DNA from: Rugalucina vietnamica
Taxonomy: Eukaryota > Mollusca > Bivalvia > Lucinida > Lucinidae
Assembly: GCA_964017185.1 (NCBI GenBank)
Contig: OZ024877.1
Span: 4,194,006-4,258,005 of the forward strand
DNA length: 64,000 nt
Reading direction: 5' to 3'
The notes below the pieces were generated by a model. It made no database searches and had not been told where the DNA came from. It saw only the letters and a program-made list of their open reading frames with translations. The translations under genes were made by a program, and so were the position numbers. Positions 19,797 through 31,000 of this stretch are shown in pieces (the first letter of the stretch is position 1; every line of letters starts with the position of its first letter).

Positions 19797-20640
19797 CAGG
19801 GTGTCCAAAAAAACGTAGCCGCTACAATATAAGTTTACTATTATAATTTATGTCATTTTTACGGATAACTCAATCAAACTTAGCAGAAGTATGCTTCAAA
19901 ACAATGTCTTTAGATACATATAAATTGCAATTATGTTACTGTACTAAGCCTAATATCCCAAATGACCACCATTATTGTACATCACCACTTTTGTAGTAAC
20001 AAAAATTTTACACAACATATTTGATGGTCGTTCAATCCCCATTTTTGAATAAAATATCCATTTTTCACCACATTGTGTCCAGTTTTTAATAAACACTTTT
20101 AGTTACTAATAATTATTGTTACTTTGTTTTTTAGGGAAAATAAAGGCCTGAAAATGCTGGGATATTGCATTTTGTTACTGCTTTTCATTTCCATGAATGC
20201 GAGTTGCAGCTGATAACAGGAAGTGACATCACAGATTCGTTATGACGTCACTTGCTAATGAAGCAACAGCTAGCAAATTGGATGTCATATTATGAATCAA
20301 ATGAGCCGCGACGCGAGAAAACCGGTCTTCGGGGTTTCCGACCAGGTCCGACACAAACTGGCCTGTACAAGCTCAGAAAAGAGCTAGAAGCTTGAAATTT
20401 CGGATTTAAGAAGGAGAGGAATTGTGCTATCCGTGTAGCGAAAACAAAGGCGCTGATCAGCTTCGCGGTTACCGCGAAGCTGATCTGCGCCTTTGTTTTC
20501 GCATAGGCAAAAATCCCGTTTTCTCACGATGCGGCTCAAATATAATAGCACTACCAATGTGTAAAATATCTTACTTATATCGGTTTTATTTACAAAGCTA
20601 TGCACTTTTTCGTAGCGGCTACGTTTTTTGGGACACCCTG
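19797..20640 (+). mobile_element. Mariner-type MITE, TA target duplication
   Basis: Inverted ends CAGGGTGTCC(A)AAAAAACGTAGCCGCTAC and its complement ending ACGTTTTTTGGGACACCCTG. TA lies immediately outside on both sides (19795-19796, 20641-20642). The family is placed as Tc1/mariner-like on TA plus end sequence. No transposase frame. MITE M6 is nested inside. Confidence 0.8.
20303..20537 (+). mobile_element. GAGCCGC hairpin MITE, copy M6 (nested, near intact)
   Basis: Ends GAGCCGCGACGCGAGAAAAC and GTTTTCTCACGATGCGGCTC; duplications AAAT at 20299-20302 and 20538-20541. The 20439-20501 hairpin is almost perfect (about 30-nt arms, one mismatch) around CGCGGTTACCGCG. Confidence 0.85.
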
Positions 20641-20642
20641 TA

Positions 20643-21463
20643 TACATCTGAATATCAATTTAGCAAAAGCATCAGAAGTAAGAATAGTAGGCCCAGGAAT
20701 TGTTATAGTTCCATTTAAAATCCCATCCCAGACACCAGGTGCATGAAGAGCTCTTTCCGATTGCAGTGGTCAATCAGCCAACATCAACCAAACACAAGGA
20801 TCACAAGCAAAACAGAGAGGAAAATGAACGAACAGACAACATAAAGATAAATCCTAGCAGAACTGTGTTGGAACAGCCTGTAAAGAAATTACTGGAGGGC
20901 TTAACAACACATCCAAATCAATTAATGCTTTAAGTAAAATCAGTGTCATCATCATTCAGTGCTAAACTTGGGAAGGTGATCTTTCCAGTGTGAGAGAAAA
21001 CTTGTGACCAGACCCAACACAAAATGGGTTGTACCCTCACAGATTATGTTAGAGCTATGAATTTGTGAACATGGGTAAATTGATTGTACTATACAGGCTC
21101 TATAAAAGAAAGTGATTTTTTTTTCACATATACGCAAAAAGCAAAGCAGATTTTCCATTTGAGTTGTTCATAAGAGTCAAAAGCTATCAACTCATGAACT
21201 TAAGTTTGATCACATGTGACATTCCCAATAACTTGCATGTTTTTGATAATCATTTTATCCTTTTGGTTCTGGCATATTAAAGCTTTAATACCAAGATTAT
21301 GCCAGGAGTCTATCCTTTAAGGTATCCTACATCTTTATTAACTTTATCCGAGAGTAAAACATTTGGTGCAACCGACATTGTAGTTGTTGTTTATTGACCA
21401 TCCCCATTCATAGTTGCAAGGAAAGTAAATATTTCCTTGACCTGGTCCCGAGGTTATAAAACT
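20643..21463. other. Intergenic sequence
   Basis: No repeat family or conserved coding region was recognised. Short open frames lack similarity to anything known to me. Confidence 0.5.
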
Positions 21464-22720
21464 TTTTATACCCCGCCACTTAAAAAAGTGTGGGGTATTA
21501 TGTTATACCCTCCAAAAAAATTTGCGTTCGAGTGTCCGTCTGTCCGTCCGTCCGTCTGTCCGTCCGTCAGCGTTTCGTTTCCGGGCTCTATCTTGAGCAT
21601 TTATTGACCGATTTTCTTCAAACTTTGTATAGGAGTTTATATCAGGAAGGAGTGGTTTGGGATTGAAGATGGGTATATTTCGTCAAATAAGTACAGAGTT
21701 ATGGCCCTTGATTTACGTTAAAATTTCATTTCCGGGCTCTATCTTGAGTATTTATTGACCGATTTTCTTCAAACTTTGTATAGGAGTTCATACCATGAAG
21801 GAGTGGTCTGGGATTGAAGATGGGTAAATTTCGTCAAATAAGTACAGAGTTATGGCCCTTGATTTACGTTACAATTTTGTTTCCGGGCTCTATCTTGAGC
21901 TTTTATTGACCGATTTTCTTCGAACTTTGTATAGGAGTTCATATCAAGAAGGAGTGGTCTGGGATTGAAGATGGGTAAATTTTGTCAAATATGTACAGAG
22001 TTATGGCCCTTGATTTACGTTAAAATTTTGTTTCCGGGCTCATCTTGAGCATTTATTGACCGATTTTCTTCAAACTTTGTATAGGAGTTCATACCAAGAA
22101 GGAGTGGTCTGGGATTGCAGATGGGTAAATTTCGTCAAATAAGTACAGAGTTGTGGCCCTTGATTTACATTAAAATTTTGTTTCCGGGCTCTATCTTGAG
22201 CATTTATTGACCGATTTTCTTCAAACTTTGTATAGGAGTTCATACCAGGAATGAGTGATTTGGGATAGAAGATGGGTAAATTTTGTCAAATAAGTACAGA
22301 GTTATGGCCCTTGATTTACATTAAAGTTTTGTTTCCGAACTCTATCTTGAGCATTTATTGACCGATTTTCTTCAAACTTTGTATAGGAGTTCATATCAGG
22401 AAGGAGTGGTTTGGGATTGAAAATGAATAAATTTAGTTAAATAAGTACAGAGTTATGGCCCATGATTTACATTAAAATTTCATTTCCTGCCTCTGTTTTG
22501 TGCATTTATCAACCAATTTTATTCAAACTTTGTATAAAAGTTCAAATCAGGAAGTAGTGGTTTGGGATTGAAGATGGGTAAATCTTATCAATGTATACAG
22601 AGTTATGGTCCTTCATTTATGACAAAATTTTGTTCTGCTCTTTATCTTGAGAATTTATTTAGAAACATTTTTGCTAAATTAAATTTGTGTGGCGGGGTAT
22701 CATGCATGCCTGCAGCGCTT
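21464..22720 (+). mobile_element. Tandem-repeat element, family 4
   Basis: The 5' hairpin ATACCCCGCCACTTAAAAAA / GTGTGGGGTAT is followed by a GTCCGTCCGTCCGTCTGTCC stretch and then about seven units of roughly 152 bp (mark TATTGACCGATTTTCTTC, from 21600). It ends GTGTGGCGGGGTATCATGCA, which mirrors the 5' hairpin. No coding capacity. Confidence 0.8.
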
Positions 22721-22747
22721 TTATTTCATGCTCAGCTCAGCTGAGAC

Positions 22748-22822
22748 TAAAATTTATCCTGCTAATGTTAAAATGCCATTAATTGTTGGCATTTTGACAT
22801 TTATGAGCAGGATAAATAACTA
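22748..22822 (+). repeat. Long hairpin
   Basis: AATTTATCCTGCTAATG and TTAAAATGCCA pair with TGGCATTTTGACATT and GAGCAGGATAAAT, giving stems of about 27 bp with a small bulge. Could be a MITE core. Confidence 0.6.
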
Positions 22823-23260
22823 CATGTAGTTGAGTACTGAATTGGAATTTTCCACTAATTTCATCTATTTCAACATTTATGAGTTGTTGAAATTTCATGC
22901 TAAGCTGAGCTGAGCTTGAAACCAGAGGACCAATGGTCCTGTAAACGCTCACCTGAGACCTGAGATATATACCAATAAACTTGTTTGACTAGAATGGTAA
23001 TATACATGTATATAACCCCAGGGCAGGGTCAGAGCAACCTCTGGAGTCAATTTCTTTTTTAAATCATAAAGATTAAGTCCATTTGCCAATTTACTGCAAG
23101 TTTTGCCCTTCAAATGACATTGTAACAATCTTCCCCATTCAAATGCGTGGGCTGACCTATGTTGACCTTGCCCTAAAAAAGGTCAAGGTCATCCCAGAGT
23201 CATGATTTATATAAACTTTGTAGAGCTCCACTGCCTGATGCTTCATGCCAAGCTTCAAAA

Positions 23261-25167
23261 CCAGAGGACCAATGGTCCTGTAAACGCTCACCTGAGATCT
23301 GCTGCATATACCAATAAACATGTTTGAATATTATGGTAACTCCAGTGCAGGGGCAGATGAAGCCCTTGGGCCATTTTCTTTTTTCAGAATCTTCAATATT
23401 CTGTCTATTTGCCAATTTCCTGCTGGCTTTTCCCTTCAAATGACATTTTAACAGTTTTCCCAATTCAAATGCATAGGCAACCCATGTTGACCTTGCCATA
23501 AACTTGGTCAAGGTCATCACAGGGTCATGATTTATATATACATTGGAGTACTTTAGCCATCGATGCTTCATGCCAAGTTTCCTTGAAATCAGTCTTGGTT
23601 TCAGAGAAGAAGATTTTTGATGGGTTTTTACCATATATGGGCATGGTGGCCATCTTTGTCATGTGACCTAGATTATTGTCTACGCGCCAGCGCGTAGACT
23701 ACTCTAATGTTTGAGATTGACCTACTTACAAGACAACTCATACACCTCTCTACAACTGCAACTGCACGTTTGAGTCTAGTGGCTTGACCATCGTGTTAGA
23801 AGGATTCCGGGTCGTTTCGCCAAGGACTCGTGTAAACACCCAAAACACCCATGCAAACTCTCCTTTGGTTGGTAACATTTGTAGTAATGGTGCAGTAGGT
23901 ACCGAAAATGGGGCAAATTGTTAATTTCGTGGAACTGGTGCATGATTGCATTCTATCTAAGCAACAACGGAATGAAATGAACCGACGGTATTGTGACGCT
24001 ATATGGTCGGGTATGTAAGCTTTGACCGCGCCCCACCTGCCGTGTAGCCAATTACATTCTATCCAAGCCACAACGGAATGAAATGAACCGATAGTATTGT
24101 GACGGTTGATTGTCAGGTATGAATGCTTTGACCGCGCAGCGTTTTATTTCTGTTAAGTCACATGAACCACGATGAAATGGGAGTACAGTCAGATTCTTTG
24201 ACAACCTAGTTTATATATGCGAAGCGTAGACCAAGCTTTTTGTTAAAGCTTTAACTTGTTTATATACACATTGATTCCCCCATTCTATAGATGCTTCACA
24301 TAAAATTTGGCTTTGATTGGCCAAGTGGTTTCAGAGGAGAAGACGTTTGAATATTATGGAAATATAAATGTATACTGCCGCGTGGTGGGGGCACATGAGC
24401 CCATGGGGTCCATTTTTTTTTTAGAATCATTAATATTCAGTCCTACTTCCCATTTCTTGCAAGACTTTCACTTTAAATTACATTTTAAAAGTTTTCCCCA
24501 TTCAAATGCATTGGCGACCTATGTTGACCTTGCCGTAAAATAGGTCAAGGTCATCACAGGGTCATGATTTATATATACATTGTAGTGCTTGAGCCATCGA
24601 TGCTTCATGCCAAGTTTCGTTGAAATCGGTCCACCGGTTCTGGAGAAGAAGATTTTTGAAGGGTTTTTACCATATATGGGCATGGTGGCCATCTTGGTCA
24701 TGTGACCTGGATTTTTTGTATACATATTTGTTACCCCTTCCTAATGATGCTTCACATAAAATTTGGCTTTGATTGGCAGAGCGGTTTCAGAGAAGAAGAT
24801 GTTTGAATATTATGATAATATACATGTATATTGCCCCGGGGTGGGGGCGGATGAGCCCCTGGTGCCCAATTTTTTTCAGAATCATTAATATTCAGTCCTA
24901 CTGCTCATTTTCTGCAAGATTTTTCCTTTAAATGACAATTTAACAATTTTTCCCATTCAAATGCAAAGGCGACCTATGTTGACCTTGCCGTAAAATAGGT
25001 CAAGGTCATCCATAGATGCTTCATGTAAAATTTGGCTTTGATTGGCCAAGCTGTTTCAGAGAAGAAGATCTTTGAAAATGGTGGACGACGGACGGACGAC
25101 GGACGGAAGACGGAGCATGGGTATACTATAAGCTCACCTTGTGAGCCTGACGGCTCAGGTGAGCTAA
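23261..25167 (-). mobile_element. Family 1 Helitron-like element, copy 1e, nested in 1d
   Basis: Same orientation and ends as 1d. The flanks CAAGCTTCAAAA and TCATAGGCCTTCTGG match an uninterrupted host unit at 25603-25640 (CAAGTTTCAAAATCATTGACCTTCTGG). The insertion thus lies between A and T with no clear target duplication, as in Helitrons. It is itself interrupted at about 23677-24245. Confidence 0.8.
23677..24245. mobile_element. Small inserted element with GTCTACGC ends
   Basis: Interrupts copy 1e between ...CTAGATTAT and TTATATACACATTG, which are contiguous in other copies. Ends carry TGTCTACGCGCC and AGCGTAGAC. Internally, a block of about 117 bp (CAACGGAATGAAATGAACCG and GCTTTGACCGCGC) is directly repeated. 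No recognised family. Confidence 0.5.
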
Positions 25168-26404
25168 TCATAGGCCTTCTGGTTCTGAAGAAGAAGATTT
25201 TTAAAGGTTTTTGCTATTTATGGCCATGGCAGCCATCTTGGTCATGTGACCTTGACCATTTATACAAACTTTCATTCATTCTGCCTAAGAATTCTCCACA
25301 TAAAGTTTGGCTTTGATTAGCCAAGCGGTTTCAGAGAAGAAGATCTTTGAATGTCACTGTAATATACATGTATATTGCCCCGGGGTGGGGGCAGACAGAC
25401 CCCTGGGGTCCAAATTTTTTCAGAATCATCAATCTTAAGTCCATTTGCCCATTTCCTGCAAGTTTTTCCCTACAAATGACATTTTAACACTTCCCCATTC
25501 AAATGCATGAGTGACCTATGTTGACCCTGCCGTAAAATAGGTCAAGGTCATCCCAGGATCATGATTTATATAAACTTTGTAGAGCTCCAGTCACTGATGC
25601 TTCACGCCAAGTTTCAAAATCATTGACCTTCTGGTTCTGAAGAAGAGGATTTTTAAAGGTCTTTTCTATTTATAGCCATGGCAACCATCTTGGTCATGTG
25701 ACCTTGACCATTTATATAAACTTTCTTTTCCCCTTCCCAAGGATGCTCCATATGAAGTTTGGCTTTGATTGGCCAAGCGGTTTCAGGTGAGATGTTTCAT
25801 TATTATGGAAATATACATGTATATAGCCCCGGGGCAGGGGCAGACAACCCCCCAGGGGCTAAAATTTTCCATTAACATTAATCTTCTGTCCATTTGCCTA
25901 TTCCCAGTAAGTTTCACCCATTAAATAGCATTTTACCATTTTTTCCCATTCAAATGCATTGGTGACCTAAGTTGACCTTGCCGTAAAATAGGTCAAGGTC
26001 ATCCTAGGGTCAAGATTTATATAAACTATGATGGGCCCGCATCCCCAATGCTACATACCAAGTTTCATGGAAATCAGCCCACTGGTTCTGGAGAAGAAGA
26101 TTTTTTAAGGTTTTTGCTATTTATAGCCATGGCGGCCATCTTGGTCATGTGACCTGGACCATTTATATAAACTTTCGTTCCCCCTTCCTAAGAATGCTCC
26201 ACATGAAGTTTGGCTTTGATTGGCCAAGCGGTTTCAGAGGAGAAGATCTTTGAAATTGTGGACGACGGACGGAGCATGGATATACTATAAGCTCACCTGT
26301 GAGCCTTCGGCTCAGGTGAGCTAAAAAGTTTTATAACCTCAAGGCCAGTTCTTCATGAAAGAACTGTGCCAGATGTGATGTTTGATCCCAGGTCTGCTTT
26401 GTTA

Positions 26405-26622
26405 ACCATATCTGATGAATGGATTTTCCCATTATTATCATTTGGGTGAGTCCTCTGCCATTTTAAGGGGCATCAGGAGTGATTTTAAATTTTCGTATAT
26501 TTTTTTTTATGAAAATCCTCTTGGCAAACAGAATAGCACCAGATGGGATCACCGCGTTCTGCAGCGTCACATCTGGGGCTATTCTGTTCACCTATGTCCC
26601 ATAAAAAGAATCCCAGGTCCAC
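26405..26622 (+). repeat. MITE-like hairpin repeat, copy 2
   Basis: Second copy of the repeat at 182-403, in the same orientation, sharing CCCATTATTATCATTTGG-type start, the CAGATGGGAT...ATCTGGGGCTATTCTGTT hairpin and CCCATAAAAAGAA end. Confidence 0.7.
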
Positions 26623-26624
26623 TT

Positions 26625-26960
26625 CGTCAAGAACCAGGCACACTACAGTCACTATCGATAGATTTGTCAGACATTTTGTCTGTTTCTTTACATCTCTGTC
26701 AATAGCTATAGTAATTCCTCTCTTTTATGAGACTTCTAGTCTACTCAACATTGGGATGTTGGTATATCCGAAATGTTCTACCAAATATGACTGTTCGTAA
26801 ACGAGTAAGGGTTATCTGTGGATTGTTTGACAGTGCTTTGACTTAACCACTTGCTCTGTATAGGTTTCAAAGCAGTTATCCAGCAAGTCAGTTGATCATC
26901 AGCTTTGCCTGGAGGCACAAGCAGTCCCATCTATTTTTCACAGCCCCAATGGGTAGTCGC
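26625..26960. other. Intergenic sequence with a fragment of a transposon
   Basis: 26895-26950 resembles (GATCATCAGCTTTGCCTGGAGGCAC) a stretch of the TIR element at 60058-61519, near 60775. The rest is unrecognised. Confidence 0.4.
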
Positions 26961-27231
26961 CAGACAATTTTGTTTTAGTCAATGATTCATAAAGCTTAAA
27001 AAATAAAACACAATGCAAAACCATGACGAAACAAAAACAGACATCTGGAGGCCTATACACATAAGCCTTAGCTGATCAGTTATTGGCATCACAGATATAA
27101 CACGCACACAATCTTATTTCATCTTATATAATTTATACAAATATATCCTTTTATACTACAACACTATAATGGTCACATAAAAAGTCACAGAGACACAGCA
27201 CATTCATTCTTCATCTGTAATGGAATTGTAC
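26950..27231 (-). other. DAD1: Possible DAD1 3'UTR exon
   Basis: On the minus strand a strong donor (GTAAGT from 27910) follows the stop codon by 2 nt. A good acceptor (pyrimidine run ending TTTTCAG) puts the next exon at 27231. No AATAAA was seen downstream, so the 3' end is unknown and the left boundary given is arbitrary. This is inference from splice-site strength only. Confidence 0.35.
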
Positions 27232-27245
27232 CTGAAAAGATAAAA

Positions 27246-27400
27246 TGAGCCACATCATGAGAAAATCATCACTTTGCACATGCATATACAAAGGCGCAGA
27301 TCAGCTACGCTGTAACTGCGAAGCTGATCAGCCCCTTGATACTCTCTAAATCCAAAATTTCAAGCCCCTAACCATCTTCAGTACTTGTACAGCTTGGTTT
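27246..27400 (+). mobile_element. GAGCCGC hairpin MITE, copy M7 (truncated)
   Basis: Left end GAGCCACATCATGAGAAAAT; CAAAGGCGCAGATCAGCTAC and GCGAAGCTGATCAGC remain of the hairpin. It is truncated in a T-rich (GTTT)n tract and lies in the presumed DAD1 3'UTR intron. Confidence 0.7.
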
Positions 27401-27912
27401 GTGTCAGTTTTTTTGTTTGTTTTTTTGTTTGTTTGTTTTTTTTGCAAATGTGAAAAGTAGAAAATTTTAACTTTGCTTTTACATTCAACATCGTCAGTTG
27501 GCAACAGCATGGACAATTCAGCAGAAAGGTCAAAACCAATTTAACTCATTTAAACAATTGGATGATACAATCTGTTTCAGAGCAGAAAATATGTAAAGTT
27601 TGTAAACTGTTTTACTGCAGTGAGGAGCCTCCAATATTGGAGTTTTAAACTTCCGTTTTGATTCTGATTCCAACTTTTTGAAAAGCCCTAAGAGTAAAGT
27701 ATGGGAAGAATCCAACATTTTAGAAAATACCTCAATTTTACTCCAATTTTCCAAATCCTGGTGAGGAGGTTACAGGATGTATAAATAACATGGACTTGAT
27801 TATTATTGGTTAACTGTTTTGGGAATGATGAAAACTATTTTTAAGAAGATTTGGAATACTATAGTTTCAAAAGCACTGATAATAAAAGTCCGCCAATAAA
27901 AATTACTTACAT

Positions 27913-28043
27913 TTAACCAATGAAGTTCATGACGACAAGATGCAATGTCAGGTTGGCAAAGATGAAGTCTGCAAATGCTCTTTCTGGACTTATACCAATA
28001 AAGTCACTTTTATTCTGTGGATTGCTTTGTAATCGTAAACATA
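27913..28043 (-). CDS. DAD1: DAD1 exon 2 (C-terminus)
   Basis: After the acceptor TTTCAG (28046-28044 reading CAG) the frame reads [20 protein letters not shown] then [20 protein letters not shown] and FIG, stop TAA at 27915-27913. The exon is short, 131 nt. It is the conserved OST-contacting C-terminal helix; ending in a Gly is typical of DAD1. Confidence 0.96.
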
Positions 28044-31000
28044 CTGAAATGAATTAAAAATAAAGTTTAATGATTTCCGTCTTTGCAAAACTGCAAGACT
28101 GTCAAACAAAACCAATAATACTCTTTCTTTCTGATACTGTGTTGGTCAATTTCTGGTCATCACCTCAGGTGAAATACTCTGTTTTGAAAAGAACATCAGT
28201 TCTTTGTAATCGTAAGCCCCCCCCCCCCCCCCCAAAAAAAAATGTGCTTCCTGTTTCATGCAAAAAAAGGGGGGGTAGGTTGGTCCAGTTTTGATAATTT
28301 TGGCCTGGTTCCTGGATGTATTTTTTTTCCATTTACGTGAATGGAGAGCTTACGAAAACTATTATTTTCTCCAGTTTAATGGAATTGTCGGTCAAAAGTA
28401 AGTGTTTTGTACGAGGGCTTTTTTTTGTTGTTGTTTTTTTATTCAGTTTTACGTTCCTTTCAAGACTATTCCAGCTCATATGAGGCGGGCCAATCAGTAG
28501 GTGGGCAAAAACGGGAGAACCCTGAGAAAAACCACCTGGCACACCCGCAAGCAGAACTTGGCTTGTCTCAAATGTGGCCAGTGCGGGGCTTGAATCCACA
28601 CCAGACACAGCGGTGAGATGATCGAGTGATTAAGAAACAGCGCTCTTAACTGCTCGGCCATGGGGGCCGCTCGATGTACAAGATATTAAAATTAACAATT
28701 TATACAAGCATTTCTGGCTAATTCTACGTAGAAGTTGAGATTGATTTGCGCATTCACTTGATCGCGAAAGTCACTAATAAAAATGGCGGCTGTAAGACGA
28801 GAGATAGAATATTTCAACAGAAACATTATACTAGAAAATATCAGAAATACTCTGAATATGAATCTGCCTGGTACTCCATACACCTCAAGAAGAGCAGGTC
28901 TGGTGCAAGTCAGGATTGAGGTACTATACCTCAATCAAGGTTTGTAACCTCCATTGAGGTTTGAAATATGCATAGACATCTGCAAAATTTCAAAAAATGA
29001 AACATTAAGTTGAAAATTGCAAAACTTTGTGTTAATAAATCTGTAAACCTTGGTCATTTACTTATTTTGATACAACTGTTTTGAAAATTCATCAGAGAAT
29101 ATTTTTACAAACATGTTTTTTTACCTAATGTTACCATTGATTTCTGCAATTTTCATATGTAATTTTGTTGAGAAGGTTAAAACCCTCTTTCTTACTCACA
29201 GAAGTTGTTTCTGTCAGTCATTGATGTGTTTCTGGTTGACTTAACACTGGCTTCTGGTTAAGTGGTTAGCCTTTTATAAAAGCTTATATTTGTTTTCATT
29301 TTTTGTTTAATAGGATTTCAGCAATTTTAAACATCAAATAATTATATTCTTAAAAAAAAGAGCTTAAATAAGGCCCAAGAGAAGTCAAAACTAAGATTTT
29401 TTTTTTTTTTTTCCTGGGCGAGACCTGTACTATGAGGTTGTTTTTTTTTGTGGGTTTGTTATTCCGGGAGCACCCGAAGGCTCAACCGGGAAGGTTGGAT
29501 TTTTTTTTTTCTGGGCGAGACCAGTACTATAGGAGGTTGTTTTTGAGGTTGTTTTGTGGGTTTGTTGTTCCGGGAGCACCCGAAGGCTCAACCGGAAGGA
29601 GGTTTTAGGAGAAGCGCAGGATCGAACCTGCGACCCCTGGTTTACAAGGCGAGTGACTTAACCACTGCACCACGGAGGCTTATTTTTTTTTTTTCCTGGG
29701 CGAGACCAGTACTATAGGAGGTTGTTTTGTGGGTTTATTGTCCCGGGAGCACCCGAATGCTCAACTGGGAAGTTGATTGTTGTTGTTGTTTTTGAAGAAG
29801 CCCGGGATCGAACCTGCGACCCCTGGTTTACAAGGCGAGTGACTTAACCACTGCACCACGGAGGCTTTTTTTTTTTTTTCCTGGGCGAGACCAGTACTAT
29901 AGGAGGTTGTTTTTGAGGTTGTTTTGTGGGTTTGTTGTTCCGGGAGCACCCGAAGGCTCAAACGGGAGGAGGTTTTTGGAGAAGCCCAGGATCGAACCTG
30001 CGACCCCTGGTTTACAAGGCGAGTGACTTAACCACTGCACCACGGAGGCTTATTTTTTATTTTTTTTTTTCCTGGGCGAGACCAGTACTATAGGAAGTTG
30101 ATTTTTTGTGGGTTTGTTGTTCCGGGAGCACCCGAAGGCTCAACCGGAAGGAGGTTTTAGGAGAAGCCCGGGATCGATCCTGCGACCCCTGGTTTACAAG
30201 GCGAGTGACTTAACCACTGCACCACGAAGGCTTCTTATTTTTTTTTTTTTTTTCCTGGGCGAGACCAGTACTATAGGAGGTTATTTTTTTGAGGTTGTTT
30301 TGTGGGTTTGTTGTTCCGGGAGCACCCGAAGGCTCAACCGGAAGGAGGTTTTAAGAGAAGCCCGGGATCGAACCTGCGACCCCTGGTTTACAAGGCGAGT
30401 GATTTAACCACTGCACCACGGAGGCTTCTTATTTTGGTTTTGAACCTAGATCTTGATACAAAAATAATTGTGAGTGTAAACAATATATATGTTTTGATTT
30501 TACTGTAGAAAGACTGTTTAATACCAGCAAAAGAAAAACTTGTTCAGCTGGGCATTATCATCACGCCTCTACATTTCTTTATATGACTAACATATTTCTG
30601 TTTACTTTTTTATGCTTTGTTTAATGTTCAATGCAATTTATCACTTGTTTTTGCTTGCATCATGATTTTAAATATTCAGTAACTTGCCTCCCTTGTTAAT
30701 GATGTACAAGTACAAGCTTTTAAAATATTTCTCTTAATTTTTTTTTACATTTCATTTTTGGTCTTCAATAGATATATATAGTTTTCAGTTGATAAAAAGG
30801 GGTAGAATGACTAATTACTAAGCAGTACCAAGTCAAAGACGGTCAATAGTGTATAATGTGAAGTATTTGCCTATCAGTTTTTCACATTTATTTAAAAATT
30901 GTCCAATTTTTTATTAAAATATCTAGGTTTTAGCAAAAAGTTCCTCGCTGAAATTCGGATATTTTTCGATTTTCATACTTGTATTGACAAGCTCTTCAAT

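Larger units (their letters stand above)
22922..26324 (-). mobile_element. Family 1 Helitron-like element, copy 1d (host of a nested copy)
   Basis: On the minus strand it begins at TTAGCTCACCTGAGCC (26324) with GGCTCACAGGTGAGC and a short CCGTCCGTCGTCC tract, has units of about 450 bp, and ends with hairpin AGGACCATTGGTCCT and CTGG at 22922. A second family 1 element (23261-25167) interrupts it. NR-type TCAAGGTCA sites recur. Confidence 0.75.

Noticed and set aside
29396-30427. Regular repeats resembling a CRISPR array
   Set aside because: Units of about 175 bp with tRNA promoter boxes and poly-A tails are SINEs in a eukaryotic intron.
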